Assembly: GCA_030631415.1 (NCBI GenBank)
Contig: DAOVLE010000009.1
Span: forward strand, 1 to 44,675
DNA: 44,675 nt
Reading direction: 5' to 3'
From: JAAEQG01 sp023133475
GTDB lineage: Bacteria > Planctomycetota > Phycisphaerae > UBA1845
Position 1 is the stretch's first letter, and each line of letters begins with the position of its first letter. Positions 15,228-24,165 of this stretch are shown one piece after another. The position numbers were made by a program, and so were the translations under genes. Under the pieces are notes generated by a model. That model was given only the letters and a program-made list of their open reading frames with translations, was not told the origin of the DNA and did no database searches.

Positions 15228-16535
15228 ATGATTCACTCGATCGAAATCCGGGGATATCGCCTCCTGGAGAGCTTCAAGGCCGACCTCAATCAGTTGACCG
15301 TGGTTATCGGGGCCAACGCCACCGGAAAAAGCACGCTGCTCGATTGCTTTCAGATGATCGCTCAATGCGCGGAGTTCCCACTGGGACAGGTGGTTGATTG
15401 GCATGGCGGTATGTTTTCCATTCCGAACGCCTCAAGCAATGCTGGGGAGTTTGGGTGGAAACTTGTGATCGGCAAACCAGAACACCATCCCTTTGCGGCG
15501 GGCGCACCGCTCGCTCCGGAACGCGAGTATGTGTACGAGGTTGTTGTAGGGCAGGTTCCGGGGCAGCCTTGGCAACCCATGGGGGTGCGGGAGGTCTTTC
15601 GAACCGCGGAACCGGGCAAGGGAGACACCGAACCGTTGAAGTACCTTGATGCCGTTGGCAATCGTTGCAGAGTCTTTGATCGGAGACAGAATTGTCTGGT
15701 GCCGTTTGACGACGCTTTGCCTGAAACCGAGAACTCAATTCAATCCGGGGGAAGCGGAGAGCACAACTCCCCGTCAACCGTGTGGAACGTTCCTCCCCCG
15801 AGTCAGGGGTCTGGGCTTCGCCTGGCGCAGATGCGCTTTTTTAATGAATACCCGGAGTTGTCCTGGTTTCGTGTCTTGTTATCCAACGTTCACATCTATC
15901 CCGGATTTGAGGTGGGAAAAGGTTCAGCCCTTCGCACCAAGTCTTCTGACATACGGTTTGTCACCGCCCTCGATGCGACTGGTGAGAATCTGGGCATGGT
16001 TTTGCACGAGTTGCTGACCCGGCATGACTTTCACGCCAGGGCGGACACACTGCGCGATTTCCTCAGGAGCGCGTACCCGTCATTTGAGGCGATAAACGCC
16101 GAAACAGCACCTGGAGCCGCAGGCAAAGTACTGATCCGATTGCGCGAGACAGGCTTCAAACGCCCTATGGAGCTTTGGGAGCTATCTGATGGAGTGCTGC
16201 GTTTCTTGTGTTTGGCGGCAGCGTTGCTTAATCCCTTGCCGCCGGTGTTGGTGATGATCGACGAGCCCGAAACGGGGTTGCACCCCAGGCTGCTCCCGAT
16301 CGTGGGCGACATGATCAAGACCGCTTCGGAACAAACCCAGGTGCTGGTGACCACCCACAGCCCGGATTTGTTGAACTGCTTTAGTCTTGATGATGTCGTG
16401 GTCATGACACGAGACGAGTCGCGTGCTGAATGGCGACGGCCGGGGGATCGCAAAAGTCTCCACAAAATGCTCGAAGCGGTGACAGGGGAAACCCTCGGCG
16501 ATTTGCACCGATCGGGAGAGTTGGAGGCCTATTGA
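15228..16535 (+). CDS. AAA/ABC-type ATPase of a candidate defence pair
   Basis: A 435-residue ATPase of the OLD/SMC-like AAA_21 type. Walker A is GANATGKST (residues 28-36). A signature-like LSDGVLRFL is near 320, Walker B VMIDEPETGLHP near 342, and the switch His TTHSPDL near 377. The long insert between the Walker motifs is typical of these ATPases. Its stop overlaps the start of the DUF4276 gene (TGATG), so both are made together. ATPase-TOPRIM pairs include known anti-phage systems such as PARIS (AAA15 plus DUF4435), and OLD/Gabija fuse the two activities. Here the partner is DUF4276, so this is a relative or an untested variant. Part of this gene is duplicated at 17347-17418. Confidence 0.85.
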   Translation: MIHSIEIRGYRLLESFKADLNQLTVVIGANATGKSTLLDCFQMIAQCAEFPLGQVVDWHGGMFSIPNASSNAGEFGWKLVIGKPEHHPFAAGAPLAPEREYVYEVVVGQVPGQPWQPMGVREVFRTAEPGKGDTEPLKYLDAVGNRCRVFDRRQNCLVPFDDALPETENSIQSGGSGEHNSPSTVWNVPPPSQGSGLRLAQMRFFNEYPELSWFRVLLSNVHIYPGFEVGKGSALRTKSSDIRFVTALDATGENLGMVLHELLTRHDFHARADTLRDFLRSAYPSFEAINAETAPGAAGKVLIRLRETGFKRPMELWELSDGVLRFLCLAAALLNPLPPVLVMIDEPETGLHPRLLPIVGDMIKTASEQTQVLVTTHSPDLLNCFSLDDVVVMTRDESRAEWRRPGDRKSLHKMLEAVTGETLGDLHRSGELEAY

Positions 16536-17230
16536 TGAAAGTCTGGGTATACGTCGAGGGGGAGTCCGACCGTCTTGCCCTCGATGCTCTTTGGGGCACT
16601 TGGAATCAGCAGCTTCGCCAGGCCAAGCATCACATACATGTCATACCGCTCGAGAACAAGAGCAAGTTTTTCAAGAGTATTGGCCCTCGTGCGGCAGAGA
16701 AAATCTGTAACAATTCCAACGATCTGGTGGTTGGCCTCCCGGACCTCTATCCAAACCGCGAGTTCGAGACGACTAAGTACAAACATGATAATCTGGAGCA
16801 ATTGCAGGAGTGCCAACGTCGGCTTGCGAAGCGCGCACTGAGAGACGATTTCGGCGTATCCAAACCAAAATTGGATTTGCTGTTGGATCGCTTTTTCCCG
16901 ACAGCCTTAAAGCATGATCTTGAGATGTTGCTGTTGGCAAGCCGGGAGCAGTTGACAACCGTTCTTGGGGCCAAAGAGAACCTTGGGGAATGGACAGAAC
17001 CGGTCGAAGACCAGAATCAACAGAACCCGCCCAAGCACGTTGTTGAGAAACTGTTCCGAGAAAAGGCGAAGGAGGCGTATCGAGACACGAATCATGCTCC
17101 TGCCGTCTTACGCAAAGTGAGTGACATCCGCACTGTCTTATACACTCGTAACGACCGGCTTAGTTGCCCGGTGTTCAAAGAAATGCTTGACTGGATTGGT
17201 AAAAGGATGGGTATCCGGGCCTATAGCTAA
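16535..17230 (+). CDS. DUF4276 (TOPRIM-like) partner of the ATPase
   Basis: 231 residues. The N-terminus VYVEGESDRLALDALW (Glu8, Asp12) followed by GLPDLYPN (Asp70) and KHDLEMLLL matches the DUF4276 family. DUF4276 has a TOPRIM-like fold, and these acidic residues would bind the metal. The TGATG overlap with the ATPase stop gives the start at 16535; a longer in-frame start at 16430 lies inside the ATPase gene and is not needed. By analogy with AriB of PARIS, the protein would be the nuclease effector released or activated by the ATPase. That is inference: no activity is shown by the sequence itself. Confidence 0.85.
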   Translation: MKVWVYVEGESDRLALDALWGTWNQQLRQAKHHIHVIPLENKSKFFKSIGPRAAEKICNNSNDLVVGLPDLYPNREFETTKYKHDNLEQLQECQRRLAKRALRDDFGVSKPKLDLLLDRFFPTALKHDLEMLLLASREQLTTVLGAKENLGEWTEPVEDQNQQNPPKHVVEKLFREKAKEAYRDTNHAPAVLRKVSDIRTVLYTRNDRLSCPVFKEMLDWIGKRMGIRAYS

Positions 17231-17313
17231 CCTGGACTTCTCATACCGTAGTCGTCATGCCGCCTCCGGCGGCATCCTAAAACCTTGAGAATGGTAATCT
17301 CGCTTGCAGAGAT

Positions 17314-17472
17314 GAGAAATGTAGGGCGGGTTCCACCCGCCGCGCGATGCTGGGGAATTCGGGTGGAAACTTGTGATCGGCAAACCAGAACACCATCCCT
17401 TTGCAGCGGGTGTACCGCGACCGTAAGGGAGCGGCCCTATTCGGATTAGCCGCTCCCTTACGGTCTAAGTAC
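17314..17472. repeat. Right direct repeat, ATPase gene fragment and family D repeat
   Basis: 17314-17352 is identical to 15151-15189. It runs into a 72-bp stretch (17347-17418, sharing ATGCTG) that matches 15439-15510 inside the ATPase gene with 5 mismatches by my count. That stretch runs straight into a diverged family D inverted repeat (about 17413-17472). So the 3' side of the cassette is a three-part mosaic. Confidence 0.85.
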
Positions 17473-17506
17473 CAGTGCGTTCTCTGGGGAATTCTGCCGC
17501 CGGCAA

Positions 17507-19054
17507 CTACTCCGTATCGAAGGCCACCTGCAAATCAGAGAAGTCATCCAAATCGACGTCCCAATCCTCATCGAAATCGCCGCACATGCAGTCCGGGCGG
17601 GCCAACCCGCCGCCCGGTCCGGTGAGACAGGATTCGAACACGGCAAAATCTCCGAGATCCAGCGTCCCATCGTTGTCCCAGTCGCCGAACGCACCTTCGG
17701 TGACGACTACGTCATCGGTGTCCTCACAGGTGTCACAACTGACGGTCAGGGTGTAGGTTCCGGGAGCTTCGACGGTGGGGGTGAATGTGTCGCCACCCAA
17801 TACGATGCCCGGCCCCTCCCAAGAGGGGGAGTAATCACCGGGACAGAGACCACCACTGCCCCCGCCGGCGCTTCCGTCCAACACTACGGTGGTGCCGGAA
17901 CAAAGGGGTTTGTCGGGTCCGGCGTCGGCTACCGGATCGGTGCAACTGGGACATCCCTCGCCCATCACCAGCAAGATGTCGTCGATAGCACTGGTCGGCG
18001 ATGACGTGCCGGAGATGAACTTCAGCCAAACCGTGGACTCGCCCACATAATCGCTCAGATCAACGCACATCGGCGCACAGCCGCCCCCGAAGTTGAACGG
18101 CGCCGACCACAGCGGCGGGTAGGGGAACTCGACCCCGTCCAAACTCGCCCGCAATTCCGGCCCGAGGGTGCTGTCGTCCTTGGTGTAGTTGAACGTCAAA
18201 GAGGCGGCGGTCACCCCGCTTAAGTCGATGCACCGTAGCGTCGCCGCGGAATAGGGGAAATTGGAGCCGAAGACCATAACTTCGTCACCGGTGCCACCGC
18301 AATCCGTCCCGGAGGATAGGTAGGGGCCATTGCCTTCACAGGCCTCGAACGTCTCGGGGAAGTGGTCACACACCGGACCGGATTGGAAGGAATAGCCGAA
18401 ATCCTCATCCAACTCCGTCACGCACTCCCCGGGACCGCACTCGCAGCCGTACAGGTAGATTTCAACGTCATCGATAACCAGGGAACAGGGATGGGTTCCC
18501 TTGTCGAATTTCCAGTAGACCGCCCGATCGTTCGCGCCCAAGTTGACCGTGTGGCTCTCCGCATAGCATTCCGTTGAAGTAGTCCAGGTCAGATTCAGGT
18601 TGCGGGCGAGAGTATTAATGCTGGTGTAGCACGACAACGAGTCGCTGGTGCTCACGTTGACCTTCAGCGTAGTGTCCGCCAGATCATCCAGAGGGTAGCA
18701 GGATGGGTAGGGAGGATACAGGCAAGCGCTGTTGTAGGGCGCGCATTGCCCGTAGTTGAACCGGATCTCCGCCTGCGTACACCCCTGGTCGCCGAAGTGG
18801 GCCCAAACTATGTCGTCGTCGGATGAACTGTCGAAGTACAGGGCGACGGGCGTACCGCAGTTGTAGCTGTTCGTGTACTCAGTGCCGGAGCACCACCGAA
18901 CCTCGCAGTAGCCGTTGTCCCAGTCGTCGGCCGAGTAGTCACTGAAATCCTCTTCGTAGACTTGGCCGTAGGTGGCACCGGGCAACAACCCGCCGCAAAC
19001 GATTACTGCCACACCAACGGACACGACTTCTTTCCACATCACCATGCGTTGCAT
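17507..19054 (-). CDS. Secreted Cys-rich protein with PKD-like domain and dockerin-type EF-hand tail
   Basis: About 515 residues. The start at 19054 has AGGAGG about 8 bases upstream, followed by a signal peptide ending ATYGQ. The body has two to three Cys-rich beta domains (one around DFSDYSADDWDNGYCE, a second after LDEDFGYSF) that look like carbohydrate- or protein-binding modules. A PKD-like domain follows (PVADAGPDKPLCSGTTVVLDG). The C-terminus carries paired EF-hand-like loops (DWDNDGTLDLGDF and DFDEDWDVDLDDF) of the planctomycete dockerin type. An in-frame extension to 19264 is not supported. Likely surface-exposed or anchored, role unknown. Confidence 0.75.
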   Translation of the reverse strand: MQRMVMWKEVVSVGVAVIVCGGLLPGATYGQVYEEDFSDYSADDWDNGYCEVRWCSGTEYTNSYNCGTPVALYFDSSSDDDIVWAHFGDQGCTQAEIRFNYGQCAPYNSACLYPPYPSCYPLDDLADTTLKVNVSTSDSLSCYTSINTLARNLNLTWTTSTECYAESHTVNLGANDRAVYWKFDKGTHPCSLVIDDVEIYLYGCECGPGECVTELDEDFGYSFQSGPVCDHFPETFEACEGNGPYLSSGTDCGGTGDEVMVFGSNFPYSAATLRCIDLSGVTAASLTFNYTKDDSTLGPELRASLDGVEFPYPPLWSAPFNFGGGCAPMCVDLSDYVGESTVWLKFISGTSSPTSAIDDILLVMGEGCPSCTDPVADAGPDKPLCSGTTVVLDGSAGGGSGGLCPGDYSPSWEGPGIVLGGDTFTPTVEAPGTYTLTVSCDTCEDTDDVVVTEGAFGDWDNDGTLDLGDFAVFESCLTGPGGGLARPDCMCGDFDEDWDVDLDDFSDLQVAFDTE

Positions 19055-19490
19055 GTCTGATCCTCCTGGTTGAAGTGCCGAATGCCGCCAATCCCGCGTA
19101 ACTTCTCCGAAGACAACGTCGCCAACCGATTCGTTCCGCTCCTCCACCGTTGAGCCAGCCGGGGTGAAGCGCGAAAGGCGCCGGGAGCGGCAGAGTAATA
19201 ACCGATTGTAGCACCCTGATGCGAGAAACAGAATACCTGGCCCGGTCCGGTGTGCAGCGTGCACAATTCCGTTGGGGGATCCGTTCGGCGGGTTTTACGG
19301 GGCACTCCGGCAAGGAGGCTTCCAAATGTGCGTCCGGAAAAATCGAAAAGCACGTTTGTGTCAACGGAAATCCTGGCGATCCGCCCGCGCTGGGTGTGGC
19401 CATATTTTGTGGCATCAGGCTGACAGGTACCATGACATCCAACGCCGTGAACCTGATGACCCGTGTTCATGAACACGATGACGCATTCTC

Positions 19491-19550
19491 AGCCCCCAGA
19501 GGGGGCGACGGAATATAGCCCAGGTTGAAGCGAAGCAAACCCTGGGTACG
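19491..19550. repeat. Family I repeat
   Basis: AGCCCCCAGAGGGGGCGACG followed by GAATATAGCCCAGG. It lies just beyond the hydrolase stop at 19562. The rest of the 507-base gap 19055-19561 holds no recognisable feature. Confidence 0.75.
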
Positions 19551-19561
19551 ACTTTGCGGGG

Positions 19562-20710
19562 TCAAGGGATCGTGTCCCCGGCTTTGGTAGGCCGTGCTTG
19601 GGGCTTGGTTTGACGCGGGGGAGCGGTCAGCGGCTGGGTCAGGCGGCGAAGGGGGAACAACAGGTCGTCGTCCGTCTCCACGCCCGCCAGGTGTTTGTTG
19701 AAAAAGTGCAGGGTCTTGGCGGCGTACTCGTCAGCCTGAACCACCACGCCCTGGTTGTGCTTGGCGCCGGGGACGATCCAGATGTACTTGGGCTCGTGGG
19801 CATAATCGTAGAGCATGCGGGTTTGCGAGACGGGGATGTAGCTGTCCTTCTCACCGTGGATCATGAAGATGGGCGTCTCGGTCAATCTGCCCAGCGCTTT
19901 GCGGACGGACGGGTAGCTACAGTGAAAGCGGCGGCTACACTCGCGGAAAAGCAACCATCGCAGAAAACGCCAGAATGCTTGGGGATGGTTCTCGTAGACC
20001 ACGCGGACTTTGGCAAAAATCTTCGCCCAGCGTTTCATCAGATGCTCGAGTGTGGTGTCGCTGGAGAATGCCCCGTCGGTGACGATGGCTTTGACGCCGG
20101 CGACTTCCGTGGCGGCGATGATTGCCGCACTCGCACCACGCGAGATGCCGAACAGGCCTATGCTTGGTGGTTGGCCTGTGCTCTCCAGATAACTCTCCAC
20201 GTAGGCGATGGCACCGAGCATGTCAGCCACCTCGCGGTCGCTAGGCCATTGACGCGGGCGGTAATCCGTCTCGTCGGCGGATTGGCCGTGGCCGCGGAAG
20301 TCGAAGCTGAACACGTCGTACCCGGCAGTCAGCAGCGGTTTGCAATACCGGGCGCAGCTTTGGGCGTCGCTCTTGAACTCGTGGGCGAAGATGATCGTCC
20401 CACGCGATTGCTGGGTCGGCTCACGCGAGATCATCAGACCGTTGAGCCGATGGCCGTCAAAAGCCAGAAAATCGACCACCTCGCCATCCAGGCGGCTGTT
20501 ATCACGCAGAGGCATCGAGAGCGGCGGCGGAGTGTCGTCGAAAATGTTGATGATCAACCGCAGGTATTTGCGGATAATCATGGTGGGCACCACCACCAGC
20601 ACCACCAGGGTGATCGCCATGCTCATCAAGGCCCAGTTGCGGGTGACAAAATCCCACACCACCCCGGCCAACAGGCTATGTGCGTCTATCACCATACAAA
20701 ACCAGGTCAT
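19562..20710 (-). CDS. Membrane-anchored alpha/beta hydrolase
   Basis: An N-terminal hydrophobic helix (about residues 30-50) anchors an alpha/beta hydrolase domain. Seen: the nucleophile elbow GISRGAS (Ser190), the acidic residue in HGEKDSYIP (Asp289) and the catalytic His in GAKHNQGV (His318), in the correct order. FDFRGHGQS is the oxyanion-side loop. The insert between strands is moderate, and the fold resembles the peptidase S9 / BAAT-like group, which acts on esters or peptides. The substrate is unknown. The alternative ATG at 20695 also fits. It follows nuoN on the same strand but is separated by repeats, so it may or may not belong to that operon. Confidence 0.8.
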   Translation of the reverse strand: MTWFCMVIDAHSLLAGVVWDFVTRNWALMSMAITLVVLVVVPTMIIRKYLRLIINIFDDTPPPLSMPLRDNSRLDGEVVDFLAFDGHRLNGLMISREPTQQSRGTIIFAHEFKSDAQSCARYCKPLLTAGYDVFSFDFRGHGQSADETDYRPRQWPSDREVADMLGAIAYVESYLESTGQPPSIGLFGISRGASAAIIAATEVAGVKAIVTDGAFSSDTTLEHLMKRWAKIFAKVRVVYENHPQAFWRFLRWLLFRECSRRFHCSYPSVRKALGRLTETPIFMIHGEKDSYIPVSQTRMLYDYAHEPKYIWIVPGAKHNQGVVVQADEYAAKTLHFFNKHLAGVETDDDLLFPLRRLTQPLTAPPRQTKPQARPTKAGDTIP

Positions 20711-20723
20711 GCCAGCGAGTTGC

Positions 20724-20801
20724 AGTAGGGTGGGTGGAACCCGCCCTATACGTCCTTCGCTTACCCTGGGCTATATTCCGCCGCCCCTGTTGGGGACTCA
20801 G
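20724..20801. repeat. Repeats B/A and I at the nuoN 3' end
   Basis: A B/A-type hairpin (20724-20750) abuts a family I unit (20753-20801). The family I unit enters the nuoN reading frame and supplies its last residues and stop codon. Confidence 0.75.
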
Positions 20802-22320
20802 AAGCAACTCGCAACTCGGAATCCGGCAGCACTGCCGACCGGGCGGCGGACTGGGCCGACGACACCAGCGGAGACGACCACGCGAACAGGAGCAGCAAAG
20901 CCAAACCACACCCCGCCAGACTGACACGCATCGGCACACCACCCACCGGCTGAGTGTCCGTCTGTTCCTTGCCAAAGTAGCAGGCTGCGGCGATACGCAA
21001 ATAATATGCAGCGGAGATGGCGGAGTTAATCACACCAATGATCGCGAGTGCGATCAGCGGGCCGTAGAACGGATGCCCCGTCTCCAACGAAAACGCGCCG
21101 GCAAAGATGTAAACCTTGCCCAGGAAACCGGCGGTCGGGGGAAAGCCCATCAGGCTGAACGCGCAAATCGTCATCACCAGCGCCATCATAGGCCGGCGAA
21201 CGCTCAAGCCGTGCAACTCGTGCAGCTCCTCCACCGGCCCATCCGGGGTCTTCAACGCCGCGAGCACCGCAAATGCGCCCAGGTTCATCGCACCATACAC
21301 GGCGATGTAAAACAACAGGGCAGCAACACCATCACTCATTGGGCCGGCACCAGCCACAGGGCCAACCAACAACCCGATGAGCATATAACCGGTGTGGGCA
21401 ATGCTCGAGTAGGCCAAAATACGCTTCACGTTCGATTGCAACAGCGCCAGCACGTTGCCAACGGTCATGGACAGCACCGCCACCCACCACAACATCCACA
21501 TCATCGACTCGGGCAACCGCCAATCCAAAACCGCCATCACATGGATCAGGCCCACAAAACCAGCCAACTTCGGCAGAAAGCTCAACAGTGCACTGATCGG
21601 CGAGGCGGCACCCTCGTAAACGTCGGGCGCATAAAAGTGAAACGGAACAGCCGCCGTCTTGAAGAACAGGCCCGCAAATGCCAGAAGCAGGCCTATCTTC
21701 GCATAGGCGGCGAGTTCGCCATGCTCGGCAAAGTAGCTCGCAAGGCAGTGTTGGCTGCCGTCACGCAATACCGTCGAGCCGCCGGCACCGTACAGGAAGC
21801 TGAACCCATACACCATCAAGGCGGCAGCCAACGCACCCAGGAAGAAGTACTTGACGCTCGCTTCCGATGCCCGCTTATCCAGGCGGCTCAAGGCGATCAG
21901 GATGTAGGTGGGCACGCTGACCAACTCGATGGCAAAAAACAGCACCACCAGATCGTTGCTCGACGCCGTCAGCAGCAGGCCCGACAACGAAAACAGAACC
22001 AGCGAGAAGAACTCGCCATGTTCCGCTCTATCCGGAACGTACCAGTTGGCCAACAGGATGAACACGCCAATCCCAAGCCCGATCAACCGCACGTAGTACG
22101 TCAGGGAGGTAATCAGCAACCCTTGCAACTGGATCGGCGTCTCCGGATCACCACGCCATAACGAAACCACCAGCGCCGCCAGCAGCGTAGCCAAAGCCAG
22201 CGCCGGTGCGGCTGAACCTGATGACTCCAGCGTCCCCTTCCGGGCAAACAGCGTCACCGCAGCCCCAACGATGAGGATGATCTCGGGCAGTAGATGGTTG
22301 AGATAGCTAGTTGCGTCCAT
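20761..22320 (-). CDS. nuoN: NADH-quinone oxidoreductase subunit N
   Basis: A proton-translocating membrane subunit of complex I, one of the three antiporter-like subunits. 519 residues with about fourteen membrane segments. The essential Glu/Lys pattern is visible (FFAIELVSVPTYI; FFKTAAVPFHFY). Its ATG (22320) overlaps the nuoM stop by 14 bases. The last ~10 residues (SPTGAAEYSPG) come from a family I repeat, and normal members end before that. The operon ends here, followed only by the hydrolase. Confidence 0.93.
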   Translation of the reverse strand: MDATSYLNHLLPEIILIVGAAVTLFARKGTLESSGSAAPALALATLLAALVVSLWRGDPETPIQLQGLLITSLTYYVRLIGLGIGVFILLANWYVPDRAEHGEFFSLVLFSLSGLLLTASSNDLVVLFFAIELVSVPTYILIALSRLDKRASEASVKYFFLGALAAALMVYGFSFLYGAGGSTVLRDGSQHCLASYFAEHGELAAYAKIGLLLAFAGLFFKTAAVPFHFYAPDVYEGAASPISALLSFLPKLAGFVGLIHVMAVLDWRLPESMMWMLWWVAVLSMTVGNVLALLQSNVKRILAYSSIAHTGYMLIGLLVGPVAGAGPMSDGVAALLFYIAVYGAMNLGAFAVLAALKTPDGPVEELHELHGLSVRRPMMALVMTICAFSLMGFPPTAGFLGKVYIFAGAFSLETGHPFYGPLIALAIIGVINSAISAAYYLRIAAACYFGKEQTDTQPVGGVPMRVSLAGCGLALLLLFAWSSPLVSSAQSAARSAVLPDSELRVASESPTGAAEYSPG

Positions 22321-23992
22321 GGTCCTCTATCTTATCGGTGAGTAGTTCGGGGCGTTCCACGGCGCCGGGCTCTGCCAGCGCCAAACGCGAATCCACTACC
22401 ATCGCATTCGGTTGCAGGATGTTAGCCACGGCGGCTGACTCGATCTCCTTGAGCATCGGCTTAGGCCAAACCCCAATCAGCAAACACACCACCGCGATAG
22501 GAGCCAGAATGCCAATCTCGCGCTTGGTCAAATCGACGGTGAGCCCGCGGCTGGTATCGGGGGTGTGCTCCGGCTCGGTCAACGGCCCGAACAGCACACG
22601 CTGACACATCCACAGCATATAGACCGCCCCGAGAATGATGCCCGTCGCCGCCGGTATGGCGTAACCAAAGCCCAAAGGACCCGACGGCAGCCCGTCCCGA
22701 GTGGCTGCCGACGTGGCGGTGCCCAGCAAAACCAGGAACTCGCCGACGAACCCGTTCAGCCCTGGCAAACCGATACTGCTCAGCGTAAAGACGATCAGGA
22801 AAAACGCCATCCAAGGCATCCGCCGACCAAGTCCGCCGATGGCGTTGACATCGCGGGTGTGATACCGCTCGTAAATCATCCCGATCACGAGGAACAAAGC
22901 CCCGGTCGAAAGACCGTGGTTGATCATGTACATGACCGCCCCGCTCATACCCGCCGCCTTCAGGCTGAACATCCCCAACATGCAGAAGCCCAGGTGCGAC
23001 ACCGACGAATACGCCACCAGCTTCTTGATGTCGTCCTGCACCCAAGCCGCCAGGGCGGCATAGATAATCCCGACGATCGCCAGCACCGCCATAAACGGTG
23101 CCCAGGCGATGACCCCCTCGGGCAGCAGGGGAAGCGACAACCGGCAGAAACCGTAGGTGCCCAGCTTCAGCAGCACGCCAGCCAGGATCACACTGCCGGC
23201 GGTCGGGGCTTCGGTGTGGGCCAAAGGCAACCACGTGTGCACCGGGAACAGCGGCACCTTGATGGCGAACCCGGCGGCAAACGCCCCGAACAGCCACCAC
23301 TGGATGTTCGCCGGAATCGCACCCGATTGGCCTAACGCGGTGAGCTTTATAAGATCGAGCGTGAACTCGTGTCGCCCGCCGTGCAGATAGGCGAAGTAAG
23401 CGATGTACAGCACACCGGCAAAGGTCAGCACGCTACCAGCCACGGTATAAATGAAGAACTTGTTGGCTGCCCGCCGCCGCTCAGGCCCACCCCAAATCCC
23501 GATCAAAAAGAACAGCGGGATCAGCGTGAATTCGAAGAAGACATAGAACAACAGCAGGTCCAGGGCGCAGAACACGCCCATCATCCCGGTCTGCAACAGC
23601 AGCATCAGGATGTAGTATTCGCGGACCCGATCCTGGATAGCTGAGAAGCTGCCCCAGATCGAAAGCGGCATCAGAAACGCGGTCAGCAACAGCAGCCACA
23701 TGCTGATCCCGTCGATCCCCACCGCATATTTGACGTCGATGGTCCCCACGCTTCCAATCGCGGTAGTGCCAAGCCACGCAACCTTTTGCTCCAGGCGAAA
23801 ACCCGCCCCGGTCTCGGTCGGGCCGGCCTGGTAATACATCGCCATCGCCACGACGGTGAGCACGAAGACCGCCGTCGAAATCGCCAGGGCTGCCCGCCGA
23901 ATCAGGGCGTGGTCCTCACGCCGCATAAACGCCAACAGCACGGCGCCCAGCAGCGGGGCGAAGATCACTATCGTCAGTATCCAGCCATCCAC
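22307..23992 (-). CDS. nuoM: NADH-quinone oxidoreductase subunit M
   Basis: Antiporter-like membrane subunit of complex I. About 562 residues, fourteen or so membrane segments, with FFEFTLIPLFFLIGIWGG (the conserved Glu) and KVPLFPVHTWLPLAHTEAPT (the conserved Lys) clearly present. The frame is open to a TTG at 24022. I prefer the GTG at 23992 (VDGWILTIV), because AGGTAG lies 7 bases before it and the extra residues are not typical. The upstream gap to nuoL (143 bases between 24022 and 24166) is filled by a family C repeat. Confidence 0.92.
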   Translation of the reverse strand: MDGWILTIVIFAPLLGAVLLAFMRREDHALIRRAALAISTAVFVLTVVAMAMYYQAGPTETGAGFRLEQKVAWLGTTAIGSVGTIDVKYAVGIDGISMWLLLLTAFLMPLSIWGSFSAIQDRVREYYILMLLLQTGMMGVFCALDLLLFYVFFEFTLIPLFFLIGIWGGPERRRAANKFFIYTVAGSVLTFAGVLYIAYFAYLHGGRHEFTLDLIKLTALGQSGAIPANIQWWLFGAFAAGFAIKVPLFPVHTWLPLAHTEAPTAGSVILAGVLLKLGTYGFCRLSLPLLPEGVIAWAPFMAVLAIVGIIYAALAAWVQDDIKKLVAYSSVSHLGFCMLGMFSLKAAGMSGAVMYMINHGLSTGALFLVIGMIYERYHTRDVNAIGGLGRRMPWMAFFLIVFTLSSIGLPGLNGFVGEFLVLLGTATSAATRDGLPSGPLGFGYAIPAATGIILGAVYMLWMCQRVLFGPLTEPEHTPDTSRGLTVDLTKREIGILAPIAVVCLLIGVWPKPMLKEIESAAVANILQPNAMVVDSRLALAEPGAVERPELLTDKIEDHGRN

Positions 23993-24057
23993 GTTTTTAC
24001 TACCTAGTAGAACGATTCCCAATTAACATTGTTTGCCACGAGCCCCGGAGGGGCGGG

Positions 24058-24139
24058 GGTGGCCCATGGCTTTAGCCGTGGGGGACACGAATCGTGTCAG
24101 GCATTCGCGTCCCCCACCGCTAAAGCGGTGGGCCACCCA
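24058..24139. repeat. Family C paired repeat between nuoL and nuoM
   Basis: GTGGCCCATGGCTTTAGCCG (near 24059) faces CACCGCTAAAGCGGTGGGCC (near 24116), separated by about 37 bases. It forms a long hairpin in the operon mRNA and is nearly identical to the copy at 26546. Confidence 0.9.
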
Positions 24140-24165
24140 TCCATTAACATCACACAGCAGTTCGA

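Noticed and set aside
16430..16534. Longer start for the DUF4276 gene
   Set aside because: It lies wholly inside the ATPase gene. TGATG coupling at 16535 and alignment of the TOPRIM start to this ATG are stronger evidence.
19055..19264. N-terminal extension of the dockerin-tail protein
   Set aside because: The ATG at 19054 has AGGAGG upstream and opens a proper signal peptide; the upstream part has no such features.
20680..22161. 493-residue plus-strand frame across nuoN
   Set aside because: Antisense of a clear complex I membrane subunit. Its composition (many His, Gln, Arg) is typical of a reverse-complement shadow.
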